From an uncultured Clostridia bacterium (GTDB lineage: Bacteria; Bacillota; Clostridia; Oscillospirales; Oscillospiraceae), in the NCBI GenBank assembly GCA_946531435.1, contig CAMNAO010000002.1:62001-126000 (forward strand): a stretch of 64,000 bases of DNA, in the 5' to 3' direction. How positions within the stretch are numbered: position 1 is the first letter of the stretch; each line of letters opens with the position of its first letter. The notes below the pieces were generated by a model. The model made no database searches, was not told where the DNA came from, and saw only the letters and a list, made by a program, of their open reading frames with translations. The position numbers and the translations under genes are program-made. Shown here in pieces: positions 44,802 through 53,993 of this stretch.

Positions 44802-45680
44802 ATGTTGAAAATTCTTGAAAAGACCGCGAAAACGGAAGAGGATGCCGTCGCCGCCGCTCTTGAGGAGCTGGGCGTCACCCTGGAAAAGGTCAAGGTTGAG
44901 GTCCTGGAGAAGGCCCGGGCCGGCTTTTTGGGTATCGGCAGCGCCCCTGCCCGTGTTCGCGTGAGTTATGAGGAGCCGGAAAAGCCGGAAGAGCCGGCGG
45001 CTTCCTCCCCTGAGGAGATGGTCACCGCCTTCCTTACGGGCCTTTTTGAGCGGATGGATGTCCATGCGGAGATCCGCACCTCCCTGCGGGAGGACGGCGG
45101 CATCGCCGTGGAGCTGGAGGGAAGCGAGATCGGCGCCCTCATCGGCCGCCGGGGTGAGACTCTGGACGCCATTCAGCACCTCTGCAACTACGCCGTCAAT
45201 CGCGGCGACGGACAGCGGATCCGGGTCAGCATCGACGCGGAAAACTACCGCCAGAAGCGGGAGGACTCCCTGGTGAGCCATGCCAAGAAGGTGGCGGAGA
45301 AGGTGCTTCGCTATCGCAAGAGCATCACCATGGAGCCGATGAACGCCTATGAGCGGCATATCGTTCACAACGCCCTGCAGGATGTGGCCGGCGTGACCAC
45401 CTTCTCCACGGGCAGCGAGCCCAACCGCCGGGTGGTGGTGGGCTATGACGCGGCCACCGCACCCCAGCGCAGCCGCAGCGACAGCCGTGACCGCGGCTAC
45501 CGCGGCGGAAGGGACAACCGCCGCCGCGGCGGATACTCCCGCCCCGCTCCGGTTTATGAGCCGGCGGAGGATGAGACCGATGAGACTGAGGTCGAGGAAG
45601 AGTCCGAGGTCGTTTACGATCCCGCGGAGCTCATCGCCGATCTGGGTCAGGATAAGTCCAATACCCGCGAGTGGTGCTGA
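44802..45680 (+). CDS. jag: Jag/KhpB family RNA-binding protein
   Basis: 292-residue cytosolic RNA-binding protein linked in other Firmicutes to elongation and sporulation control. Jag-N domain at 1-50 (LEKARAGFLGIGSAPARV), KH domain around 105-145 (GALIGRRGETLDAIQHL), R3H domain around 178-215 (MNAYERHIVHNAL). An Arg/Gly-rich then acidic C-terminal extension of ~75 residues is unusual. ATG at 44802 with gaaggag some 13 bases upstream. Last gene of the cluster; mnmE does not follow. Confidence 0.93.
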   Translation: MLKILEKTAKTEEDAVAAALEELGVTLEKVKVEVLEKARAGFLGIGSAPARVRVSYEEPEKPEEPAASSPEEMVTAFLTGLFERMDVHAEIRTSLREDGGIAVELEGSEIGALIGRRGETLDAIQHLCNYAVNRGDGQRIRVSIDAENYRQKREDSLVSHAKKVAEKVLRYRKSITMEPMNAYERHIVHNALQDVAGVTTFSTGSEPNRRVVVGYDAATAPQRSRSDSRDRGYRGGRDNRRRGGYSRPAPVYEPAEDETDETEVEEESEVVYDPAELIADLGQDKSNTREWC

Positions 45681-45704
45681 GGTTATCCATTCAATACGAT
45701 GACG

Positions 45705-45737
45705 AAACCGGACTCGGCGTGAGTCCGGTTTTGTTTT
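45705..45737 (+). terminator. Terminator of the rpmH-jag operon
   Basis: AAACCGGACTC-ggcgt-GAGTCCGGTTT followed by tgtttt. Confidence 0.88.
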
Positions 45738-45899
45738 GCTCCAAAAACCTTAACGGAATCTTTACACGATGCCCCTTGTTTTCTTCCTCCGCCTCTTTTC
45801 AATACGCATATTATTTGGTATAGTAGATATGGAACAGGAAGGGTACAAATTATGCCCTCTGCCTTTGTCGTATAGGTTCATATCAGGGAGGGAATAACA

Positions 45900-47150
45900 A
45901 TGAGTGATCGCGTACGTCCGTCTGCGGACACCTGGGAGACGCCCAAAACCATTTGGAACCCCATTTTCATCAGCGTCTTTTTCGCCAGCATCATGCTGAA
46001 CCTCAGCCAACAGCTCTCCAACTCCATGCTTTCGGTATATGCCGATTCCCTCGGCACTCCCGCGGACCAGGTGGGCTCCCTTATGAGCATGTTTGCCATC
46101 ACGGCCCTCATCTTCCGCTTCGTTTCCGGACCGGCTATGAACGCCTTCAATCGGAAGAAGATTCTGATGATGGCCCTTTGCTTCTTCATCATCGCCTACC
46201 TCGGCTTCAGCACAGCCCCCGCCATAGCGGCGGCCACCGGGCTGCCTGTCATTGGTATTCTGAAGGCTTTCCGCCTGCTGCAGGGTGTCGGCAATGCATT
46301 CGGCAATTCCTGTCTCATGGTCATCGTATCGGACAGCATCCCAACGGACCGCTTTTCCTCGGGCATGGGTATCTATGCCTGCGCCCAGATCGTGGCCCAG
46401 GCCATCGGCCCCACCGTGGGCGTCATGCTGCGGAAAGCCTTCGGATATAACACGGCCTACCTTGTCTGTGCCGGCGGAATGAGCTGCGCCCTGCTGCTGA
46501 CCATCTTTATTGTCCGGGTAGCGCCCCAGAAGAAGGTTCCCTTCCGCTTGACTCCCCGCACGATAGTTGCGGTAGAGGCTTTGGTCCCCGCTTCCATCAT
46601 GTTCCTGGTCCATATGGGCTTTGTCAATATCGGATCCTTCCTGATCCTGTATTCTGAGAAACGGGGCATTGCCGGGGGCAGCTTCTTCTTTACGGTCTAT
46701 GCCCTCACCTGCCTGGTGACCCGACCCATCGCCGGAAAGCTGATAGATAAATATGGTTTTGTCCGGGTGGGTGTTCCCGCCATCGGCTTTCTGGCTGTTT
46801 CCCTCTATCTCATCGGCATCGCGCCCAATACGTTTGTGCTGCTGCTGGCCGCATTTATCAACGCTTTCGGCTTCGGCATTGCCCAGCCTGCGCTGCAGTC
46901 CCTCTGCATGCGGTCCGTACCGGCGGAGCGGCGCGGTTCTGCTTCCAGCACCAATTACATTGCCGTGGATGGCGCAACTCTGGTAGCGCCTATCGTCATG
47001 GGCCGGGTGGCGAAGGCCTTGGGCTATGTGCCCACCATGTGGATCGTCATGACCATCCCCGTACTGTGCGGTATGATCCTGGCCCTGATCCTTTCCAAGA
47101 AGATCCGTCATATTGAGGAAGCCTTTGCCGCCCGCAGCAAGGCCAACTGA
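45900..47150 (+). CDS. MFS transporter
   Basis: 416-residue, 12-helix major facilitator superfamily transporter, probably a drug or metabolite exporter (DHA1-like). GPAMNAFNRKKILMM occupies the loop 2-3 position and GVMLRKAFGYNTAYL is near the motif C region. ATG after gggagggaataaca. A TATAGT -10-like box is near 45819. Substrate unknown. Confidence 0.85.
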   Translation: MSDRVRPSADTWETPKTIWNPIFISVFFASIMLNLSQQLSNSMLSVYADSLGTPADQVGSLMSMFAITALIFRFVSGPAMNAFNRKKILMMALCFFIIAYLGFSTAPAIAAATGLPVIGILKAFRLLQGVGNAFGNSCLMVIVSDSIPTDRFSSGMGIYACAQIVAQAIGPTVGVMLRKAFGYNTAYLVCAGGMSCALLLTIFIVRVAPQKKVPFRLTPRTIVAVEALVPASIMFLVHMGFVNIGSFLILYSEKRGIAGGSFFFTVYALTCLVTRPIAGKLIDKYGFVRVGVPAIGFLAVSLYLIGIAPNTFVLLLAAFINAFGFGIAQPALQSLCMRSVPAERRGSASSTNYIAVDGATLVAPIVMGRVAKALGYVPTMWIVMTIPVLCGMILALILSKKIRHIEEAFAARSKAN

Positions 47151-47178
47151 GGTGTTTTTCACGGAATAGGCCGAAAGA

Positions 47179-47399
47179 GGGGGCTGCCTCAAAACGTCTT
47201 ATATGACCGTTTCCTCCTGTAGGGGCGGCTATCAGCCGCCCGCGCGGCATATGTTGAAACGTGTAAATAAGTTGGGCGAATTCGCATGATCATGCGAATT
47301 CGCCCAACTTATTTGTGAGATGATCACAGCGCTCTCGAAGCGGCTGTCAGCCGCCCCTGCGTCCTTATCTCGTGGTCTTTCCTATTTTGAGACAACGCC
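47179..47399. repeat. Nested inverted-repeat element with 50-bp perfect palindrome
   Basis: Outer ends ggggctgcctcaaaa and ttttgagacaacgcc, then a facing GTAG-headed REP pair (47219-47242 and 47340-47361), and at the centre a perfect palindrome 47265-47314 without a loop (left arm starts aaataagttgggcgaattcg). Non-coding. It fills the gap between the convergent MFS and lactonase genes. Confidence 0.82.
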
Positions 47400-47438
47400 T
47401 TTTGGTGTATAAAGCCGCAGAATCTGTACACCGCCCCT

Positions 47439-48545
47439 TTATACAAAGAGGGAGCAGCCCGCCCCGGGGAAGGGGATCACCCCCGCGTAAGTGGGGGAGC
47501 GGCCGCCCTCCGTCAGCCGATAGAGAGCGGTGAGATCGCCGCTGCGGCAGGCGACGGAGAGCCAGGTCCCGTCCGGACTGACAGCCACGTCCTTGGGCTT
47601 GTCTCCGGGCAACGGAAGCTCCTTCACAAGCCGAAGCTGGCCCTCATCCGAAGCCTCGATCACCAGCAGAAGATTCTTGCCCCGCATGGCGCTGTAGAGC
47701 CAGCGGCCCCTGGGGTGGATGGCGAAGCCGGATTGCTTGTCGCCGTGGCTCCAGCCGCCCTCATGGAGGAGCTCCAGACTGTGGCAGAGGGTGAGGGCGC
47801 CGCCGTTGTCCCAACGGAAGCTCTCGATCCGGGGCGTCTCCTCATAGTTTACAAAATAGAGCCGCTGAGAGGGGTGGAAGGCCCCGTAGCGGGGTCCGCT
47901 GCCCAGCGGACGGGAGAGGGAGGAGAGGGAGAGACGCTCCTCCCGGATGGTGACGGTATCGATCTCATCCGCACCCATGTCGTTCACAAGGAAGAACTCC
48001 CCGCCGGGCGCCCAGGCGGCAAAGTGGGCGTGGGAATAGTGCAGCTGACCCTCCCGCATCTGAGGTTCTAAATCCAGGGTGTCCAGCAGCGGTCCCAGGC
48101 TCCCGTCCTTTTGAAGCCGGAAAAGGGCGATGGAGGCGTTGCCCAGGTAGGGCTTCGAGGAATCCCGGGGTTGGTCGCCCCAGGTGGAGGGGTCGCCGAA
48201 ATTGGTCACAAGAAGATGGTCTCCGGATCCGTCCACGGCGCAATAGGAGGGATTCGGGCCCTGGGAGGGTGCGTGATTCAGCTCCCGGAGGGCGCCCTTT
48301 TCCCGGTCCAGCGTCGCGGCAAAGACCCGTCCGCCTCCCTTCGGCGTCTCCTCGGTGGTCTTCCGCTCATCGGTGAAATACAGAACGTCCGGGAGAGCCC
48401 CCGGCCGGGCGACGCCGGTGCAGACCTCCGGAAGCCCGGTCCCCAAAAGCCGGGGATCGGAGTCTGTGAGGGCATAGGTCCGGTAATTGCCCTCCGCCTG
48501 GGGCTGATTTGCGCCGATGAGCAGGGTGGTTTTCCGCTCTTCCAT
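47439..48545 (-). CDS. Lactonase, seven-bladed beta-propeller (Pgl/YbhE-like)
   Basis: 368-residue cytosolic propeller related to the YbhE-type 6-phosphogluconolactonase. Repeating blade motifs are visible: GPNPSYCAVDGSGDHLLVTN, GPRYGAFHPSQRLYFVNYEE and DKPKDVAVSPDGTWLSVA. Whether it hydrolyses 6-phosphogluconolactone or another lactone is not decided. ATG follows aaaaggaggagtaaa. Single gene. Confidence 0.82.
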   Translation of the reverse strand: MEERKTTLLIGANQPQAEGNYRTYALTDSDPRLLGTGLPEVCTGVARPGALPDVLYFTDERKTTEETPKGGGRVFAATLDREKGALRELNHAPSQGPNPSYCAVDGSGDHLLVTNFGDPSTWGDQPRDSSKPYLGNASIALFRLQKDGSLGPLLDTLDLEPQMREGQLHYSHAHFAAWAPGGEFFLVNDMGADEIDTVTIREERLSLSSLSRPLGSGPRYGAFHPSQRLYFVNYEETPRIESFRWDNGGALTLCHSLELLHEGGWSHGDKQSGFAIHPRGRWLYSAMRGKNLLLVIEASDEGQLRLVKELPLPGDKPKDVAVSPDGTWLSVACRSGDLTALYRLTEGGRSPTYAGVIPFPGAGCSLFV

Positions 48546-48620
48546 TTTACTCCTCCTTTTATGCTACCGATCAAGGCAATCTTTTGCTCCTTTTATCCGA
48601 AGAGGATGATCTGCGGCAAG

Positions 48621-49637
48621 TCATCCCAGGAAAAAGCGACCGACCTTTCCCGGCGCTTTTCGTGCCGCTGAAAAGAGGATCATCAACAGCACCGTACTCA
48701 GTGCCACGTTCAGGATCCCTGTCCAGAGGCTGCATCCCCCCGGAAGACGGGAAAACAGCAGGTCCAGCGCCCGCACCGGGTAGGGGTGAATGAGATAGAG
48801 GGCGTAGCTGTCCACGGCAATCGTTTTGACAGCCTCCGGGATCCGCAGAAGGGGATCCAACACCGCAAAGAGCCCCAGAAGCGCCGCCGCCAGGAGCCCC
48901 GGCCCGAAGGCACGGGAGACGCCCAGCCCATAGAGCCATTCCATGGCGAAAAAGCCGACGATCAGGGCAAAAACCGCCCCCAGTGTGGGAAGAATACCGC
49001 CCGGCGCTTGCTCACTGAACCGGCGGGCGCTGCCGCCTGTCTTGTCCCAGAAGAGATATACCAGGATGCCCCAGCCGAATTCCAGCAGCACCGGACGAGA
49101 CCAGTAGCTGAGGATAAAGGGCAGCGGCAGCAGCTGTCCCAGGAGTACGAAGGAGCCCAGCAGCGCCAGGGCGATGGGTCCCCGGCGGCGGTGGCTCAGC
49201 TTCATGGAAATCCAGAAGAGCAGGGTGAAGAACATCTCATAGTTCAGGGTCCAGCCCAGGGCCATCAGCGGTCCGTCCACCCCGTCGTGGGTATAGGGGA
49301 GGAAGAACAGGGATTTCAGAAGATAGACGGGGGTATAGACGTAGGAGCGGAAAAGACCGGGCAGCAGATTGACAAGGAAGGCCGTCAACAGGGTCACGCC
49401 CCAGTAGAGGGGCACGATCCGCTTTATGCGGCGCCGCCAGAAGCCGGTTTCTCTTTCTCTTTTACGGGTGGAATACATCAGAAGGAAGCCCGAGAGGACG
49501 AAGAAAAACTCCACCCCGGTCTGCCCAAACTCCGTTCCGTCGGTGTGGCAGAGCATGACCATGAGGCAGGCCGCAGCCCGCAGAAGGTGAAGGGAGCGCA
49601 GCTCTGTCCGGGCTCCGCCGCCTTTTTCCTCCGTCAT
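48621..49637 (-). CDS. Membrane acyltransferase (Acyl_transf_3 family)
   Basis: 338-residue integral membrane acyltransferase with about ten helices, of the family that O-acetylates surface polysaccharides or lipids. The N-terminal motif LHLLRAAACLMVMLCHTDG carries the conserved Arg and His, followed by GVEFFFVLSGFLLMY. The ATG at 49637 is preferred over an in-frame GTG 9 bases upstream, because gcaggaggtgagaaac is correctly spaced to it. Acceptor unknown. Confidence 0.83.
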   Translation of the reverse strand: MTEEKGGGARTELRSLHLLRAAACLMVMLCHTDGTEFGQTGVEFFFVLSGFLLMYSTRKRERETGFWRRRIKRIVPLYWGVTLLTAFLVNLLPGLFRSYVYTPVYLLKSLFFLPYTHDGVDGPLMALGWTLNYEMFFTLLFWISMKLSHRRRGPIALALLGSFVLLGQLLPLPFILSYWSRPVLLEFGWGILVYLFWDKTGGSARRFSEQAPGGILPTLGAVFALIVGFFAMEWLYGLGVSRAFGPGLLAAALLGLFAVLDPLLRIPEAVKTIAVDSYALYLIHPYPVRALDLLFSRLPGGCSLWTGILNVALSTVLLMILFSAARKAPGKVGRFFLG

Positions 49638-49699
49638 GTTTCTCACCTCCTGCTTGCGTCATCTTATGGGTTTATGAGCAGTATAAAATACTTCACCCC

Positions 49700-49900
49700 C
49701 GCCGTCAAGCATCCCGGCGGAGCGAAAAAAGGAAACAACAAGAGGGAATCAGCAAAACAAAAAAGGAACGGAATGCCGCGCCGCTTCGCTTTCGCCATGA
49801 CATGCGAGTGAAGCGGCCGCTGCAGCTTCCGATCCTCTCGTGTCATTGCGAGAAGGCGGCATAGCCGCCGACGCGGCGATCCGCTCCTTTCCCGAAAGCT
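49700..49900. repeat. Degenerate cattgcgag-type REP region
   Basis: Between the acyltransferase and nitroreductase genes (49638-50035), a second-family REP remnant is visible: gccatgacatgcgagtgaag (about 49792) and gtcattgcgagaaggcggcatagccgccgacgcggcgatccgct (49840-49887, with a ggcggcatagccgcc hairpin). The stretch 49900-50035 shows no convincing gene on either strand. Confidence 0.5.
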
Positions 49901-50035
49901 AAGTTTAAAATGCGGCATCGTACCAGGTGCTTTGGCCTGTGTCCCGGCCCCTTCCATGCAGAACGCCGGGGTGCTGTGCCCCCGGCGATGCTGTTTCTTC
50001 TGCGGGATCCCGGGGACTTCTCCCCGGCAGAGCCC

Positions 50036-50698
50036 TCATGCCCATCGGAAATTCTCTTTTCCCGCGCCAATCTCAAAATGGCGCTTCACGATCCCCAGAT
50101 CGATCATGAGACAGGAGCCGAAGCGGCCCGCTCTTGCTGTAACCGCGCCGTCCTTTAACTCGAAGCGGAACTTCTGCTGGTTCACCGCGGTGGGGGCCAG
50201 CAGTGCCGCCTCCACGCCGTTCCGGAACCAGTCGGGCGCTTCTCCCTTGCAGATGCTGACCTCCCGGAGGGACTTGCTCCGATGGGGGCTGCCCTGGGTC
50301 TGCCCGTATCCCAGGGCGATGAGGATCACTTCTTTCTGGCCTTCCTCCACCCGGGCCCTGCTCTTTCCGTGGGTGAGGGCGACCCAGCAGGTGTTGAGAC
50401 CCAGCTCCTGGGCATAGAGCACCAGCTCTTCGCCGTAATAGCCGCAGGCCTCCTCCAGCCCCGGCCCCGGATTCCCTACCAGGGCGATGTAGTTGGAGCA
50501 GTTTTCAAATCTGCCGTATCTGGCCAGCCGGGAGCTGAAGCACTCCGGCTCATCGTAAAGAATCTGGATGCTGAGCCCGCTCTCCCGGTTCAGCTCTGCG
50601 GCTCTGGCGTCCAGCATTTCCCGCAGATTCTCAGGGATAGGGGTGTTCAGATACCGGCGGACACTGTGCCGTGCCCGGATGCTTTCCATATCTGCCAT
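50036..50698 (-). CDS. Nitroreductase family protein
   Basis: 220-residue FMN-dependent nitroreductase-fold protein. N-terminal RHSVRRYLNTPIPENL is the usual FMN-phosphate contact; the TM-binding-like fold continues with YYGEELVLYAQELGLNTCW and the late APTAVNQQKFRF segment. The start is the ATG at 50698 after cgaaaggagacttccct; the longer frame upstream is unlikely. Substrate unknown. Confidence 0.85.
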   Translation of the reverse strand: MADMESIRARHSVRRYLNTPIPENLREMLDARAAELNRESGLSIQILYDEPECFSSRLARYGRFENCSNYIALVGNPGPGLEEACGYYGEELVLYAQELGLNTCWVALTHGKSRARVEEGQKEVILIALGYGQTQGSPHRSKSLREVSICKGEAPDWFRNGVEAALLAPTAVNQQKFRFELKDGAVTARAGRFGSCLMIDLGIVKRHFEIGAGKENFRWA

Positions 50699-50896
50699 AG
50701 GGAAGTCTCCTTTCGTCGGGGCTTGCCTTCTCCGGGGCTTTCCGGATCCAGAGGGATTAGTGGATAACCGCAGTATAAAACAGCCCGTCCCCGCCGTCAA
50801 GCACTGCGGCGGAGGGAACGGCCCTGTGAGCGGACGAAGGATCAGCGGGATAGAAGAGCTGCGGACCGCCGCGTTGTCCGGCGGATCCCCGGCGGC

Positions 50897-51871
50897 CTAT
50901 TCCCCGGCGGAGGGATAGCGGACGCCAAGAATGTCGCGGATCCTGTCCATCAGCTCCATCATGGTAATGGTTTTGCTGTGGGGGATCTCCGGGCACTCCG
51001 TTCCGCCCTCCTCCAGCACCCGGGCGCAGGCCATCAACTCATAGGCATAGCCGGAGAACCGGTTGGGTGACTCCACCTGGCGCACCAGCTGGCCGCCGGC
51101 GTCGTAGATCTTCATGCCGCCGAAGGCGGCGGTGCTTTCGATCGTGGCATAGCCCTCCGTCCCGCGGAGGATGCTGGACCGGCTGGAAGCGTTGGTGATG
51201 GCGGTATAGGCGGAGCCTACCCTCCCGTTTCCGAAGCCCAGGGTAATATAGTCTTCCAGATCCACACCGTCCTCTGTCAGGACGCCCCGTGCGGAGACGT
51301 CGGCCACGTCGTCACCCAGGACCATGGAGAGGAAGGTGAGAGCGTAGATCCCCACGTCCAGCAGAGCGCCGCCCCCCAGGGAGAGGTCCAGCAGTCTGGG
51401 GTTTTCTGTGATGCTCATGGCCATGGAGGAGGCGGCCGAGGTGATGGTCCCGATCTCACCCTTTGCCGCAAAGCTCCGCAGAAGCTCCGCGTGAGGCATG
51501 TAACGGGGCCAGATGGCTTCGGTGACGAATACGCCCTTCTCCTCCGCATAGCATAAGGCTTTCCGGGCCTGGGAAGCGTTCAGGGCGAAGGGCTTTTCGC
51601 AGAGCACCGGCTTTCCGTAGTCGGCACAGAGCATCACGTCGGCGGCGTGGCGGGAATGGGGCGTTGCGATGTAGACAAGGTCTACGTTCCGGTCCCGCAG
51701 AAGCTCCTCATAGCTTCCGTAGGATACGTCCAGACCGTTCTCCGCGGCAAAGGCCCTTGCCTTCTCCGGAGAACGGGACGCGGCGGCGTATGCGTTTACG
51801 CCCGGCGTCTTTGCGGCCACGGCGGCCATGGTGCGGGCGATGCGTCCGCAGCCCAGGATACCGATGTTCAT
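50897..51871 (-). CDS. Gfo/Idh/MocA family oxidoreductase
   Basis: 324-residue NAD(P)-dependent dehydrogenase of the sugar/inositol type. The N-terminal Rossmann motif is GILGCGRIARTMA (residues 4-16); the conserved EKPFALNASQA, with catalytic Lys, lies near 92. The C-terminal alpha/beta domain follows. ATG at 51871, preceded by a gggggct site. Likely acts on a sugar or polyol. Last clearly core gene before the accessory region. Confidence 0.87.
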   Translation of the reverse strand: MNIGILGCGRIARTMAAVAAKTPGVNAYAAASRSPEKARAFAAENGLDVSYGSYEELLRDRNVDLVYIATPHSRHAADVMLCADYGKPVLCEKPFALNASQARKALCYAEEKGVFVTEAIWPRYMPHAELLRSFAAKGEIGTITSAASSMAMSITENPRLLDLSLGGGALLDVGIYALTFLSMVLGDDVADVSARGVLTEDGVDLEDYITLGFGNGRVGSAYTAITNASSRSSILRGTEGYATIESTAAFGGMKIYDAGGQLVRQVESPNRFSGYAYELMACARVLEEGGTECPEIPHSKTITMMELMDRIRDILGVRYPSAGE

Positions 51872-52091
51872 AAGTAGCCCCCTGATCAATGAGATGAGCT
51901 GGACCGAGACGCCCGTTTCCGGGGCGTTGTGCGCGCCGCTGCTTTCTCCGCTGTTTCGGCGGCCCCGGTCTCTCCGGACAGGAAGAGGTCGGCCCTGCGG
52001 CCCTTCGATCCTGCCTTCATGATAGCATCCATCCCCGGGAAAAGCAACCGTCAGATCCCGGCTTCTCTGCCCGCCGCCGGGGCGTTGAAGG

Positions 52092-52288
52092 CGAGGTCCG
52101 ACGGAACGTGGGGGCCAAGGGTGCCAAGATCGGCAGACCGCAGACCACGGCTTGACGATATTCCCGCCAATTTCTTACGCCACGATCCCGCCTGTAAAAA
52201 CGGGGCGTTCAATCTTACGGAGCTGGCAAGGCTGTGCGGTATCAGCAGGACCACAGCATATAAGTATATCGGGCTGATGGAAAGATAG
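52092..52288 (+). pseudogene. C-terminal remnant of a serine recombinase
   Basis: Translates to the last ~60 residues of a resolvase (DDIPANFLRHDPACKNGAFN, then LTELARLCGISRTTAYKYIG) and matches the intact recombinase at 60588-61175 nearly base for base over its 3' end. It lacks the catalytic N-terminal domain, and one extra base in the stretch after ccgcag shifts the frame. It marks the left edge of a decayed integrative element; DNA to its left looks like host flank. Confidence 0.82.
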
Positions 52289-52322
52289 GGCAGGGAGTTT
52301 GTCGCTCCCTGCCCCTAAAACA

Positions 52323-52556
52323 CTATTTACTATAGCGTACCCCTTCGGCTATATCTGCTATGGTGCATAAGAATAGACAATTGACATATAAGGACAAAGG
52401 CACACCTACCCAGATGAAGATAGAGTACAACCACCGATATCCCCAATCATCAAAAATAGTGATACCCCACAGGATGGCACCAATCGTTCCAAGGAAAAAG
52501 AGTATTTTTGAAATCATTCGTAGTTTTATGCCTGCGTCTAAAAACAGCTTATTCAT
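52323..52556 (-). CDS. Two-helix membrane protein (hypothetical)
   Basis: 77 residues with two membrane segments (ISKILFFLGTIGAILWGITIF and LYSIFIWVGVPLSLYVNCLF). ATG follows aaaaggagccgaatgcg, a strong site. No family recognised. It is cargo of the decayed element and probably co-transcribed with the lipoprotein gene 15 bp upstream. Confidence 0.62.
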   Translation of the reverse strand: MNKLFLDAGIKLRMISKILFFLGTIGAILWGITIFDDWGYRWLYSIFIWVGVPLSLYVNCLFLCTIADIAEGVRYSK

Positions 52557-52571
52557 CGCATTCGGCTCCTT

Positions 52572-53267
52572 TTAAAAGCCCATTTCTTCCCAATATGCTT
52601 TTAAAGCACGATTAATATTGCCAATATCAAAATCTTTTGACGCATCTTTGGATATCTCGTATCCATCAGGCAATTCAATATATTCCCCAAATTCCGCAAC
52701 ATATTTCATTAGCTTTATTTGAGCTTCAATGATTTCTGCTTCTTCTTTGCTGCTTCCATTCCTTTGAAGTTCATTAACTCCAATCAATTTTTGATTTGTC
52801 TTTATCATATTGCGATAGTTTTCAATTTGGCTTTGGGCGGTTGAGCTTTCGTTTTCTCCACTATTGATACAGATAATATAATAATGGTTTAATGTTCCCC
52901 CTACTCGGTTCTCTCCTTGAAGACGGACAATGACAGTATCAGGACCATACAGCAAATCATAGCTGTCATCTTCTTTGTACTTTGTACGGTATTGATAATC
53001 GCCAATTTCCAGAACTTTGACAGCGGACGGCTCATAAAAATCCGCTTTTGTAATAAGAATTAGGGCATCAAATAGCTGCTTCTCTTGTTCGTTTAATGCT
53101 TCTATCGGTGATTGAGTTTCTTTTGTATCTGTATTTGCGGTAGTAGTTGTCGTTGAAGCAGGCAAAACGGTCGCCTCTTGCGGCGTAGTTGTTTTTTCAT
53201 TTTTGCCGCACCCAACAACACTAAACATCATAATCAATACAAGAATGGAAACTGTAATACGTTTCAT
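52572..53267 (-). CDS. Lipoprotein (hypothetical)
   Basis: 231 residues with a type II signal peptide whose lipobox SVVGC makes Cys20 the lipidation site. A Thr-rich linker (about 25-55) leads to a globular exterior domain rich in Glu, Lys and Tyr. Visibly AT-rich, unlike flanking chromosomal genes. The start is the ATG at 53267 after gagggaaagcgaa. It is in the cargo slot between recombinase and integrase remnants, where the neighbouring intact element also carries a lipoprotein. Function unknown. Confidence 0.72.
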   Translation of the reverse strand: MKRITVSILVLIMMFSVVGCGKNEKTTTPQEATVLPASTTTTTANTDTKETQSPIEALNEQEKQLFDALILITKADFYEPSAVKVLEIGDYQYRTKYKEDDSYDLLYGPDTVIVRLQGENRVGGTLNHYYIICINSGENESSTAQSQIENYRNMIKTNQKLIGVNELQRNGSSKEEAEIIEAQIKLMKYVAEFGEYIELPDGYEISKDASKDFDIGNINRALKAYWEEMGF

Positions 53268-53278
53268 TTCGCTTTCCC

Positions 53279-53455
53279 TCATTTCATTGCCTTTTTTATA
53301 GCCAGTGCATCTTCACACAATTTACGTACAGCTTCGGAGGCATACTTGAAGTTCTTTTCTTTTTGATATGCAAGTATCCTATCAATAAGATCTGCGTCAT
53401 CATCTCTATTACCAATGGTTATTTGTTGTTTCGGTGTTTTTCGCTCTGTCCCCAT
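53279..53455 (-). CDS. Small charged protein, possibly ribbon-helix-helix-like
   Basis: 58 residues starting at ATG 53455 after gaggtaaggGAAG. Pattern TPKQQITIGNRDDDADLIDR then ASEAVRKLCEDALAIKKAMK could form a short strand plus two helices, as in ribbon-helix-helix DNA-binding proteins. That is inference only. It ends 12 bp before the lipoprotein start, so the three minus-strand genes are likely one operon. Confidence 0.6.
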   Translation of the reverse strand: MGTERKTPKQQITIGNRDDDADLIDRILAYQKEKNFKYASEAVRKLCEDALAIKKAMK

Positions 53456-53598
53456 CTTCCCTTACCTCTCTTTCTGTTGGGGCTTGATGTCGTCAGTATA
53501 GCACAGATTATCAACTAATGCAATATGTTTAACATACTGTATAACTTGATGTTTTTCTATCACGCTATCACCGATACTATATGTTGAGGTGATGATAA

Positions 53599-53913
53599 AT
53601 GTATATGCGGATAAGAAAAGCAAGAGAAAATTTGGGATATACGCGGGAACAGTTTGCCGAGAAATTGGAGGTAAGCGTCTCCTACCTGGCGGAACTGGAA
53701 AGAGGCAGGACTGGCATATCGGTAAAGATGCTGATAAAGGTTTGTAATGTGTTGGGCTTATCGGCTGATTATATCCTATTCGGGGCTGAGCGGAACGCAG
53801 ATGCTTTACTATTGGATAAAATACATCGGATTGATGACAAATATTTGCCGTTGTTGGAAAAGGTAATCACGGAATTGCTGGCGTTGAGTGATAAACCAAC
53901 AGGGAACACCTAA
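53599..53913 (+). CDS. XRE family HTH regulator
   Basis: 104-residue regulator with a standard Cro/CI helix-turn-helix at residues 4-58 (MRIRKARENLGYTREQFAEK, then LEVSVSYLAELERGRTGIS) and a helical C-terminal tail. It is transcribed divergently from the small-protein/lipoprotein operon, so it may control that operon and itself. The stop lies at the start of the integrase-linked repeat (53892 on). Confidence 0.85.
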   Translation: MYMRIRKARENLGYTREQFAEKLEVSVSYLAELERGRTGISVKMLIKVCNVLGLSADYILFGAERNADALLLDKIHRIDDKYLPLLEKVITELLALSDKPTGNT

Positions 53914-53993
53914 AAGATGCTCCCTGTTCTCTCGTTTTCGTTCAAAGATGCTGAAAGATGTTAGTAAGACGTTCAACGATGTTCAAAGATGCG
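53892..53993. repeat. Terminator hairpin plus AAGATG repeats (element end copy)
   Basis: The hairpin aacaggga ... tccctgtt is followed by five AAAGATG-like words at 10-11 bp spacing. The block matches 62538-62665 beside the intact integrase, so it is an element-end feature. Possible arm-type integrase sites. Confidence 0.7.
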
